From Saccharomycopsis fibuligera x Saccharomycopsis cf. fibuligera (taxonomy: Eukaryota > Ascomycota > Saccharomycetes > Ascoideales > Saccharomycopsidaceae), in NCBI GenBank assembly GCA_001936135.1, contig CP012810.1:2976001-3040000 (forward strand): a stretch of 64,000 bases of DNA. Reading direction: 5' to 3'. The translations under genes and the position numbers were made by a program. Position 1 is the first letter of the stretch. Each line of letters opens with the position of its first letter. The notes below the pieces were generated by a model, which was given only the letters and a program-made list of their open reading frames with translations, was not told where the DNA came from and did not search any database. Positions 19,230-28,334 of the stretch are shown here, in pieces.

Positions 19230-21386
19230 ATGATTATAATAATTGGATGATTTATTGCATAGGTTGCCTAATTATTATATGCTGATGATTTATTATGTTT
19301 TTTCTTTTTCTTTTTCTTTGTTCTTTGTTCTTTGTTCTTTCTTTGTTCTTTCTTTGCTCAATGTCATTGCTACCTATTTTTTTAATTTTACCCCACGTTT
19401 TTAACCGGTTCTGCTATGAAGATGTACCATTTTTTTTTTCTATATGCTTGCACTCACACTCTTTTTTGTTTAGTTTTTGCATTGCAATTTCGGCAAACTA
19501 TGCTTTGTCTATTCCAGTTGAGAATTATTATGACTTGGCGTATTTATTCTGGTATTAAAAAATCTAAGTAGTACTTTACACATTGCGTATTCTATACCTT
19601 TCGCATAAAATACTTAAATGTGCTACAGTTCTTCGTTTGTTTCGCATAATTACATGCTGATAGAGAAAATTTTTGATCGCAATTGCTGCTGTCTATATAA
19701 TTTTATGTAGAACCGTTGGAAAGACATACCATTTGGAGTATAGTCTATACACTTCTCCCACTATAATGGAACACTAAATACTGCATTATACTGCTTATTC
19801 CTATGAAAGTTTTGGGTCAGCATAGACCTTGCAAAACACCCCTTGTATTTCTTGAGCATCTATTTTTATCATCTCAGTTTTCACATATAATAGTAAATCA
19901 TTTTTTCTGCTCTTTGCTAGTCAAAATTTTCATTTTTTTGCACCATAGTATCATAAAAGTCCATATTCTTGGATAATTGGGCTTATATTAACTTGACATG
20001 CAGTTGCAACTTTCTCAAAATAAACATGATTCCCTATTCTGTTAAATTTTATACGAAGTTCCTGTTTCAATATTAATCATGCGGAATACTATAGGTGCAT
20101 GCAAATATATGTATCCTGCAGAATGACATTTAATATTTTATTCTATTTATAGATTTGTATAAACGGTGAAATTGTTACCCAAATAGGAAAAAGAGGAATA
20201 AAAAAAATCCGCTTTAATTCAATTGCGAGTACATCAAATAATGTAACCTTTTAATTCAATGGGCACAGTCCCATAAATAACTATATCTGGGTGAACCGTT
20301 GAGCATCATTTATTGGGTTGTCAGTTAAGAATTATGTTTGCCTGAATAGTAAGGACACGTTATTTGGTTCTATCTGCCACGGCAGAGTCTTGGTCAGAAA
20401 AATGGACACGGGTGCCAACTACACGAAATTTTATTCGATCGGTTTGATATGAAGCCGCTCCCCGGGACCCCTCAAAGTATAAATTGTGAGGCAACAATAC
20501 CCAAATAGCTGCTATGAAGTATTCTGAAGTTTTACTAATGACCGCACTACACTTGTAATTGAGAGAAATCTTCAATTTGAACTGTCGTTTTTGACACCAT
20601 CTACGCAATTGCATTACATGACGCCGTCGTCCCTCGCTAAATGCTGTACAGTTACGTAATGCAAGGACAACAATAACAATAAAAATTCCATGTTTCACAT
20701 CATAATATTAAGGAATTTGCAGATATGCCGGGAAAATGTCTACCATTTTCGGGGCCCTATATGCACTGGTAGCACCTAGAGTTCTGCAGGTCCAATGCGC
20801 AAATTAATACCAAGCGTGAAATCTTTTCCGAGCCACCACTTTTATTTTTAACTTTTGTCGTTTCTTCTCCTTTTCTTTTTCTTTATTTTGCGGAAAGAGC
20901 GTAGGCTTTTTTTTTTTTTTCTAAAGAGAAAGATACAGTGGAAATCATATACACAAGGAAAAAAAAATTATTTTTTTTTGTGAAAGTAAACGCAGCGCAG
21001 TTGATTAATGAATTCTTTGTTACAGAAGTTGGTGCACAAAGTTTTGCGTACAACGTCGAAAAAATCTCCTCATATGCAGCTGCAGATACAATAATTTCCC
21101 AGTTTGTCGTTCAGTTATCACGCAATTGGTGATAAACAAAGAAAAAATAAAAAGAAAAATCTACATGCAAAATTTTGAACTAGGTCATCGGAGAATGTAT
21201 TTTTAGCAAGGATCAGGTACCATATACCTCAATATGGAAAAATTCAAGTTTCTGGGGAACTTATAAAGGAGCGGATTTTCCCCTAGTTTTAGCCTCCAAT
21301 AAGCCTCTTTGTTTAAAATTTTATTATCATCAATATTTAATTATTTACAAAACTTAACATACCATAATACGCTACCACCACTAATA
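19230..21386. promoter_or_regulatory. Long intergenic region upstream of GPI wall-protein gene, TATA at 21262
   Basis: About 2.1 kb without a supported gene. Just after the BAR-SH3 stop there are TTTTC/TTCTTTG repeats (19300-19355). The right end has a TATAAAG box at 21262-21268, about 120 bp before the ATG at 21387. Such long upstream regions are common before strongly or conditionally expressed wall-protein genes. A leftward open frame at 20360-20698 begins at GTG, not ATG, and is not called. Confidence 0.45.
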
Positions 21387-22172
21387 ATGCAATTCATTTT
21401 TACTGCTTCATTCTTTGCTTTAGCTTCTTACGTTGCCGCTGCTCCAAGCTTCCAATTGACAGCCAAAGGTGGCAATATCAACAGCAAGGTTACTTACAAA
21501 GGTGACACCATAACGCTAGACAATGGTAACGCTGTTACTATTGTATTAGAAGAAAACAGCGGTTATGCTTCCATTGATGGCAAATACCTTGAAAATACCC
21601 CAGAAGGCCTCAAATTGACTCAAAAATCTGAAGCTTCTAAAGATTGGGGTACTGTTGATGGTGTTTTCAGATTTGGTCCAACTTCTGACAGTACCACATT
21701 CTACGCTTGCGACAGTTCTGAATACGTTACAACCTTGCAAACTTTCCTTTGCGACAATGGTACTAAGGTTACTTTGATTCCATCGGATGCTGGCGACGCT
21801 TCCGCTTCTGAATCCAGCTCTGCTGCTTCTTCTAGCACTGAAGCATCTTCAACCCAAGCATCCTCTACTACTGCTTCTTCTAGCACTGAAGCATCTTCAA
21901 CCCAAGCATCCTCTACTACTGCTTCTTCTACTGAAGCTTCTTCTACTGAAGCTTCTTCTACTGAAGCTTCTTCTTCAAGCGCCGCTCCAACCTCTTCTGC
22001 TGCTGCTTCATCTTCTGCTCCAGCTCAAACTACCCAAACTACCCAAATTTCCACCAGTGCTGCTTCAGAATCTGCTGCTGCTTCTATTTCTCAAAGTTAT
22101 ACCGGTGGTGCCTCTGCTTTGAAATGTGGATCTGCTGCTGCTGGTCTCGCTGTTGCCGCTATGTTGATGTAA
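21387..22172 (+). CDS. GPI-anchored Ser/Thr/Ala-rich cell-wall protein, 261 aa
   Basis: The first ATG in the frame is 21387. The signal peptide is MQFIFTASFFALASYVAAAP. A compact domain (20-130) reads FQLTAKGGNINSKVTY, then SEYVTTLQTFLCDNG and VTLIPSD. After residue 135 comes a Ser/Thr/Ala-rich stalk with repeats: a 48-nt unit present twice (21831-21878, 21879-21926) and then a 15-nt unit three times (21927-21971). The end, CGSAAAGLAVAAMLM, is a GPI-anchor signal. Codons are strongly biased (GCT, TCT, GGT, no CTG), so it is probably an abundant wall protein. It recalls the Rhd3/Pga29-type small GPI wall proteins of Candida, but I cannot assign the orthologue. It shares a weak domain pattern with the protein at 10219. 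Confidence 0.88.
   Translation: MQFIFTASFFALASYVAAAPSFQLTAKGGNINSKVTYKGDTITLDNGNAVTIVLEENSGYASIDGKYLENTPEGLKLTQKSEASKDWGTVDGVFRFGPTSDSTTFYACDSSEYVTTLQTFLCDNGTKVTLIPSDAGDASASESSSAASSSTEASSTQASSTTASSSTEASSTQASSTTASSTEASSTEASSTEASSSSAAPTSSAAASSSAPAQTTQTTQISTSAASESAAASISQSYTGGASALKCGSAAAGLAVAAMLM
21831..21971 (+). repeat. In-frame minisatellite: 2 x 48 nt plus 3 x 15 nt
   Basis: Two identical tandem copies of a 48-nt unit (each encoding 16 residues around STEASSTQASSTTAS) are followed by three copies of a 15-nt unit encoding STEAS-like pentads. All lengths are multiples of three, so copy-number change keeps the frame and alters only stalk length. Confidence 0.9.
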
Positions 22173-23563
22173 GAAAATTCTATTAATTAATGATTGTTAC
22201 TTGGCTTTAAAGTCAAAAAAAAAAGTTTTTAAGACAATGATTTTACGATAATAATGACTAATAAATAAATAATGTTCAAAAGGTTTAACGTGTAAAATTG
22301 ATTTAACTATGATAATTATGACAGTCTAGTAAAGAAAGTACCTGCACGATTTAGCCTTTCTTGGTTAAATCGGATTTAGCTGTACTTAAAGTTTTGTGTA
22401 GCTAGAGCTCATGTTCATCTCAGTAACTGAGTATGACTGAATATCTCCAAAAGTGAAGAATATTATAATAAGCACCAATTTTTTCAACGGAATGGCAAGT
22501 TGTGCCAACGTATCTTCATATCACTTCAAAATAACACTATGGCTTTTATCATTTTTTATTGGCATTTCCTTTATGGCGACAAATACTTTTACTTCTACGC
22601 AACGTATCATACTCCACATTAATAATTTCGACGAGCTATGCTTCTTTTGTGGTCCATGTCCATGCCATGAGCAGGAAACCCCCCGTTTAGTGAAGTCACA
22701 ACATTCTGCATTGGACGTTTCATGCTTTCATGTGGATTATTTTATAGAGTATATAAAGCGTCGCTACCGTGTTTCTGGTTCGGGCGTGGCGCTTGTACTG
22801 ACAAATTCGATTCGGCACCCGAACCGCGTGACCACACTAACAAGCTTGTGCTAGCACCGACACAATAACACCAAGCAGCTCGGGGTTCCAAATAGAGAAA
22901 GAGGCGTGCAGTTTTATGACAAGGCAATAAACAGCTCCATATTCACAAGATAGCTAGCAAAAGTACATTGTCTAGCTGTTAAAAGAAAGATTTTCTTTTT
23001 AGTACCAGCTTGTGGACTTCCGTATTGCAATTTGACTTCAAACTAGCCACTTTGTAGTGCACTATAGTATAAAAATAAATCCGATTTTTCTCCGGCGGCG
23101 GAAATAAACTGCACAGGAAAAATCTGTGACTGCATCTATCTGCACACCTTGCATGGCTGCAGCTGTGGAGAACTAAAGCCGAACAAATTGGATTCTTTTT
23201 TGATGTTATTGGCTTGCCATTTGCACTCTGAACGGTGGAGAACACTGACTGCAGAGCTGCAATGGAGTATATACGCTCGCAGCAGCTTTGTGTTTTACGG
23301 TCTCTGTTTTTCCACCCTTTGGTCTTGGACTTGAGTTTCTGATATCTTCTTTCACTTGTTGAGCACAACACATGTGTATGGTGTAGGATAAGGTTTTCCA
23401 GTGTTATATAAAAGCTATTCTATCTGCTTCTATCTTTTTTTGACGTTCTTTTATTTTTCCATCTCATTGCTTTTCTTTTTCACAAGTGAAAAATATTTCA
23501 AACGCGTTATAGCAACTAAATATACCAACCAAAGTACAACACTTACTTCCAATAATAAACAAC
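22173..23563. other. Intergenic upstream of the duplicated-motif gene; TATA at 23405
   Basis: About 1.4 kb. A TATATAAA box at 23405-23412 lies about 155 bp before the ATG at 23564. Rightward and leftward open frames (for example 22453-22854, 22979-23371) lack ATG starts or recognisable composition. No RNA gene is seen. Confidence 0.45.
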
Positions 23564-24019
23564 ATGTCTTCTCAAACACAACAGTTTCACGAAGGTAACA
23601 TTACTACCACCATCACTACTACCGCAGATACAAAAGTCAGCCCTCTTTCGGCAAATAGCAGTCTTAACTCCAGTCAAACCACCCTCGTCAATAATGAAGA
23701 AAATGGCAGCGTTACCAGTAGCAATGACAATAATATTATTCCATTAAAAGACACATTCAATGCTTCTCACTGTAACCTCCGTGGTACTGACTCACCAAAC
23801 ATTTACAAGGAGCTCTTGGCTAAAGAGAGTCGAGGCAAAGGTGCTCTCGTGGTGGAAAAGACAACTACAACCACCACTACTGCTAAAAATGACAATACAG
23901 GTGAAGAAACCATTAAGGACCAAAACACTACAAAGACTGCCAAAAAGGTAGTGGTGCCTATTTTGCGTGGTCCTGATTCGCCAAACATTTATGCTCGCTA
24001 CTTGAAGAAGATTGATTGA
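23564..24019 (+). CDS. Unknown 151-aa protein with a duplicated LRGxDSPNIY motif
   Basis: Start at the first ATG (MSSQTQQFHE), preceded by a good TATA box and an A-rich leader. The protein is hydrophilic, Thr/Asn/Ser-rich and without signal peptide or membrane segment. Two copies of one motif stand out: NLRGTDSPNIYKELLAKE (about 72-89) and ILRGPDSPNIYARYLKKID at the very C-terminus (133-151). They are separated by a Thr/Lys-rich low-complexity linker. Two copies of a short conserved motif in a disordered protein suggest a bivalent binding peptide or a regulated substrate. I do not recognise the family. Confidence that it is a real gene is good because of the promoter, the ATG and the motif repetition. 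Confidence 0.7.
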   Translation: MSSQTQQFHEGNITTTITTTADTKVSPLSANSSLNSSQTTLVNNEENGSVTSSNDNNIIPLKDTFNASHCNLRGTDSPNIYKELLAKESRGKGALVVEKTTTTTTTAKNDNTGEETIKDQNTTKTAKKVVVPILRGPDSPNIYARYLKKID

Positions 24020-26085
24020 ACAGCAATGTTTATTATTCTGCTTACTAAATTGGGTGCCTGAAAGAAAAAAATAAAAATAAAATGACAACTCTTCATGAGT
24101 TCTATATTATAATAATCGTGCTACATTCTCTGTTGATCAAAGACTAGCACCCATTTTATTTTATCTTTTTTAAAAGTTTTTACCTGGAAGCTATTTTGTA
24201 ACGCTAATTTATATTTTAATTTAATGATATGTCTGTTTGTTGTTCAATTTTCAAGATAGTAGTACCAAGCAAGAAAAAAAAATTTCAGGACAATATGAGT
24301 ATACGTTGCTAGAGGTTGCACGACGCGAAATTGGCAAGCAAACGCAAGAACACCTACTGTCTTATGCCAACTTTATTTGCTTGGCCGCACCAGACTCTTT
24401 AAGGCAGGTACCTGTTTCTCGAATCAGTAACATATTAGTCCATATCCAGTTATAACTATGGCGTCGTATTGCATCACAACTTATAAAATTAAAAGTGATT
24501 TTAGGTTGATTATTCACAGTTACGGAGCTTCTAAAGTTTAGGATTAATCTTGCATGTACAAAATCTGATGGAGGCTGTGTTATGCTAATTTGCTTTGAGT
24601 TTGCAAGATAGTGTCTTGATGGATAAATTGCTATGGTCTCTTTTTTTACTATCTCTCAAAGTGTACAGTTTCTCACTTAAGTAGCAAGTCTACTGCTGTA
24701 CATAAATGTAAATTATAATTAAAGACGGAGATGGTATGAGGGGAGTCTATAGGAAATTATCGCAGTACTCAAATGGTCCGGCCGATCGATTGTTTGAAAT
24801 TTGTTGGGGTTGAGTTTTGGATTTTGAGTTTGAGCTTCTATAGTTTGAGTTTGGTGGTTACACAAGTTCACGGGAACAATCTTCCGTTAGGTAAAACCAT
24901 AGTTAATTCATCTCATAAATGCCCAAGTTCCTTTAAAGTAAGTCTCTTTACTTTAAAACTTTGCTTGGAGATATGAGGGCTGGTGCTTATATATTGAGGC
25001 GCTACTAAGCTTGTTCTGAAAACGTTTGAAAATGCTTACCAGGGTTGTTTGAATCTTCCCTGTTTAGCTTTTCAGTCTCTAGGATGCATCTGTGTATGCA
25101 ACTGAGGAGAGAAGGGGAATACCCGTTTTTTCTTTTTTGTTGTGTTGAACTGAAAATGAAATCTATAGATAAAGCTACCAATCAATAGTAAACAGCAACA
25201 GCTCTGGCATGGAAGTATTACGCTGGTTATTGAATCATTGTGGGCTGCTTACTTACAACGTTCACTGAAATACGTAAGGTTGGTACTGAGCTTTAGCTGT
25301 GGGCTATAGCAATACTTGACTTGCAAAACACCACTTGCTTATTCTCACCAGGAGGCAATACTCCCAATTTCTACACTGATTCTATTTTTTGAAATTTCTT
25401 GACCTATGTTGACCTCTTTTTTTTTTTTTTTCATCATGCTGAAGACTGCGCTTGAGTCAAGGACCCTGACTTTTTGTTTGTAAACACTTCAAACAATTAA
25501 ACGGCAACTCATGCAGGGCGGGGAGATCCGAAAAATTGAGGCACCGCAGCTCTATATAGGAGCCGATAATATACTAGGGCGACCCATATCTGAGGGACAC
25601 CCAAAGCTGAATGGCGCATTACCGACACAAACTGCATTTACTCTACTAAAATAACAACAAAGCATACCAAAACCGGCAAGAGATCTCATTTGAATAACTT
25701 TACTTGAAATAATGCCAAATAATTGATGCTAATAATAAGGAAACGAAAAAATGGGACCTTTTACTTTTTTATGGCTACGCAGGATCATGCATTTACATGC
25801 GAGTGAAATATTAACCGAGAAGTAGACAAAGCTGCTAAACTTTTCATTTAAAATGATGATTTCTGACAAGAGTTTTTGCCAAATGAAAAGAAAAAGGAGC
25901 GTTAAATACAACAAAACATAAATACTGACAATTGGGGGCCGTGTGTTGGGAATCCTTCAAAAAATAAGAAGCCGATTCGTCGCTGAATTTCTTTCAATGA
26001 ACCATCTGCTGCTTTGTCCATCTTAATGGTATTAGGATATAGAGGCATTGCTGCGTTTTACCGGCTCATTATGCCTAGCATAAAA
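24020..26085. other. Gene-poor interval with a perfect hairpin and an orphan promoter-like block
   Basis: A perfect 10-bp inverted repeat with a 6-nt loop lies at 24932-24957 (arms TTTAAAGTAA and TTACTTTAAA). Near 24804-24874 a TTGAGTTT-type word recurs several times. At about 25518-25560 there is a GC-rich GGGCGGGGAG stretch followed by TATATA (25553-25558), like a yeast promoter, but no supported coding region follows within 400 bp. An untranslated RNA or a lost gene is possible; I cannot decide. Confidence 0.35.
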
Positions 26086-26343
26086 TCAACTTTTTCCTGT
26101 GTTTGAAAAAGATGAGATAGTTCCATATATTTTGGATAAAAAACAGTCTCTGCGACAACAATTGAGGAAAATCTTCGAAAACTTATAAACCAAAAAGCCT
26201 TGCATTAGTTGCCCTCCATCGTTAACTTTAATCATGCTATGCAGCAGCCTTGGTTCTATATTATGATGGCCTTTAGAGTGCTTTTGGTCCAATTCTCGTC
26301 CTGTTTTGAGTTGTACCGAGAGTAGCAACAGTTTAGCCAACAT
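26086..26343 (-). CDS. Doubtful 85-aa open frame downstream of the Cys-rich gene
   Basis: Begins at an ATG (complement 26341-26343) 64 bp downstream of the Cys-rich gene on the same strand. It has a hydrophobic start (MLAKLLLLSVQL), a basic middle and a small Cys cluster NCCRRDC. No family recognised. Leu is partly encoded by CTG (four codons, which would read Ser in a CTG-clade yeast, breaking the apparent hydrophobic start). It may well be chance. Confidence 0.2.
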   Translation of the reverse strand: MLAKLLLLSVQLKTGRELDQKHSKGHHNIEPRLLHSMIKVNDGGQLMQGFLVYKFSKIFLNCCRRDCFLSKIYGTISSFSNTGKS

Positions 26344-26407
26344 AACAATTAAAGGAAGCGCCTTTTCCTATTGTCTATCTTTTATCGAATACCAATGGAT
26401 TTTCTTG

Positions 26408-26758
26408 TTAGCAAATAGTACAACAGCCCATACCTAAAATCCTAACACTAAAACCATGCCGATTTCCTTTCTTCGCATTTGCATCATAGTACTGGCATGT
26501 ATCGCAAAAAAAGTGCTTGCAGATTTCTTGACGGCAAGCAAAGCTTATCAGATCCGAATCAAAGGACATATTCAAAGGTAGTTTATTGATAGAAGAGCAG
26601 CGACAACAGCGCCATGAATGATGTGGCTGATGCTGAAACAGAAGTCTTTTGGGGTTACGACTTTTCGACTTGAGTTTCTTCTCTTCTTGCTGCTGATTGA
26701 AACTTGGTGTGCGGTTGAGCTCGCCAATTTGCTCCATGGTTCGAGGTTCAGAAGTCAT
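26408..26758 (-). CDS. Small Cys/His-rich putative zinc-binding protein, 116 aa
   Basis: Starts at ATG (complement 26756-26758). The first 48 residues are Gln/Lys-rich and probably disordered, with a basic KLKSKSRNPKR. Then follows a dense metal-site pattern: W49, C51, C52, C54, then C75-x4-C80-x-H82-x2-C85-x2-C88, and a C-terminal C112, C113, C116. The CxC / CxH / CxxC spacing around ICKHFFCDTC is that of a RING- or ribbon-like zinc fold and resembles small fungal proteins with W-x-C-C-x2-C and C-x-H-x2-C-x2-C that have no assigned function. Two CTG codons occur. Real gene likely because such a pattern is improbable by chance; function unknown. Confidence 0.65.
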   Translation of the reverse strand: MTSEPRTMEQIGELNRTPSFNQQQEEKKLKSKSRNPKRLLFQHQPHHSWRCCRCSSINKLPLNMSFDSDLISFACRQEICKHFFCDTCQYYDANAKKGNRHGFSVRILGMGCCTIC

Positions 26759-27119
26759 GATACTGCCACTTTGTATGCTATTGATGTTAGTAATGTTGCG
26801 AGCACTGTGGTTTTGGTGAACGGTGATAGTACTATATATCTTATTCGGCTAAGGAGCATCGGGTTCAAAAATGGAAATTTAACAATTGATGATATTTAAA
26901 TGATACGGCCGAGTAGTACAAATTTTTTGACAAGTACTGAGGAGAGCTTGAAAAGTTTTATAGAGCGCAAATCTTGTTGAATGTTGATATGCTAATAATT
27001 TATTTCGTTTAGAAGCAGAAAGTGCAAACGATGATGATCTTTTTCTGGTTTGGCGAGGGTTATCGTCGCCGTTTTGTTTCTCCGAGTAACCAAAACTGCG
27101 GAACGAAAACGGAAAGAAA

Positions 27120-27160
<41 letters not shown>

Positions 27161-27531
27161 TATCAAATCTCCCCGGGAGCGTATCGTTTAAATTTCGAGC
27201 AGAGAAAAACTTGATTGGGTGGCGAATATAACCGAGGGATTCATGTTTGGAAATTTTGAGCTAAGGCGCAAGTCTTTTTATATATTGATCAAGAAACTAG
27301 CCAGTATATCTACACAAGCACTAAGCCGTATGTATCAATGCACGCTAATAGAGACGAGTGGAATCGTTAAGCCGCATGGTTTCCGTACCGAAAGACTGCG
27401 TTTTTGAGCCGCTAACACCGACTTCCGCCTCCTTTTTGCGGGACTAACTAGTAGACTTTAATTGTAAGGGCAAGGGTACTACACCACCATACCAGCGCTT
27501 ATGCTGTTGGTGTAAATATCCCAATTAAATC
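26759..27531. other. Intergenic with A33 tract
   Basis: Contains a run of 33 A at about 27125-27157. GC-richer stretches near 27170-27240 and 27400-27450 look promoter-like for the small frame at 27532. No other feature. Confidence 0.4.
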
Positions 27532-27777
27532 ATGCGACTGCTTTGTATTGTGTTCGTGATTTTTGGTATTATCGGCGAGCAAGATAGAGTACCGGTGATG
27601 GGAAATTTGGCGGCGGGATTCGGGTTTAAAAATGATTTCCTGGACCGGGATCGCAGTGCTGCAGCTTCTGGTGTGCCCCAGAAACAGGAGAAAGGAAACT
27701 GCAACAGCATTTTTAGACAAGAGCAGTGTACGAAAAGTACATCAACAAGCATCTGTATAGCGTGCAAATTGGATTAG
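27532..27777 (+). CDS. Possible small secreted peptide, 81 aa
   Basis: ATG at 27532. The N-terminus MRLLCIVFVIFGIIGEQD has the form of a signal peptide (basic residue, hydrophobic core). The mature part is Gly/Ala/charged and ends in a Cys-bearing tail: GNCNSIFRQEQC and SICIACKLD, four cysteines in 26 residues, which could form two disulphides. No dibasic-processed repeats of a mating pheromone are present. The third codon is CTG, which would be Ser in a CTG-clade yeast; the signal peptide survives this. No homologue is recognised. It could be chance, since it stands alone in a gene-poor stretch. Confidence 0.35.
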   Translation: MRLLCIVFVIFGIIGEQDRVPVMGNLAAGFGFKNDFLDRDRSAAASGVPQKQEKGNCNSIFRQEQCTKSTSTSICIACKLD

Positions 27778-28334
27778 TGCTATAGTACAAAGAATAAACA
27801 TAACCAACTAATGTTGTTCTATACTCTGCACATTCAACGTCGGCTTCAACATGAATTATAGTGAAATATTTGATTAGAGATTACTTGAAATGTTGGAAGC
27901 TCTGTCATGATCCCCCGAATAGCTGTGTATGTGGTATTTTGTTGATTGAAATCACGTTAAGAATAGTTTTCGGTAGGTGATAGAAGTACATTACTGGTAA
28001 AGGGCGTACTATTTTCTTAATCCTTTTTGTGTGTGTTATAAGCGTTCTTACAATTAACAAATATATAATAGAAGATTAAAGCACTTTCACAGTGTATAAA
28101 GCGGAAGGCCTCAAATGACATTGAAAGCAAATGCTATGACCAATGTAAAGCATGGATTTGACCTCAAGCTGATATTGAACACAAAAACACTGGCACCAAA
28201 GCAAAGGCAATTAATAGCCAGCACTCTAAGCTTGTATCCTTATGTAACATAAGTATAGGACTATCCCCACCTAATTAATTCTTTGTAACCTCTCAGTTAG
28301 GAAGATATTGCCATTTAGTTTACTACGACACTGC
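27778..28334. other. Intergenic with TATA and a 45-codon frame
   Basis: TATAAA at 28095-28100 precedes an ATG frame of 45 codons at 28115-28252 (MTLKANAMTN..., basic, ending in SLYPYVT). It lies on the same strand just before the decayed coding block and may be its original beginning, but this is inference. Confidence 0.3.

Noticed and set aside
20360-20698. 112-codon leftward frame with signal-like start
   Set aside because: Begins at GTG; no ATG near the hydrophobic segment and no conserved feature.
25745-25775. GGGACCTTTTACTTTT resembling the U5 snRNA loop
   Set aside because: The conserved GCCTTTTAC core and the flanking stem of U5 are not present.
26730-26750. GGTTCGAGG as tRNA B box
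   Set aside because: No A box or acceptor stem at the right distance; it lies inside the Cys-rich gene.
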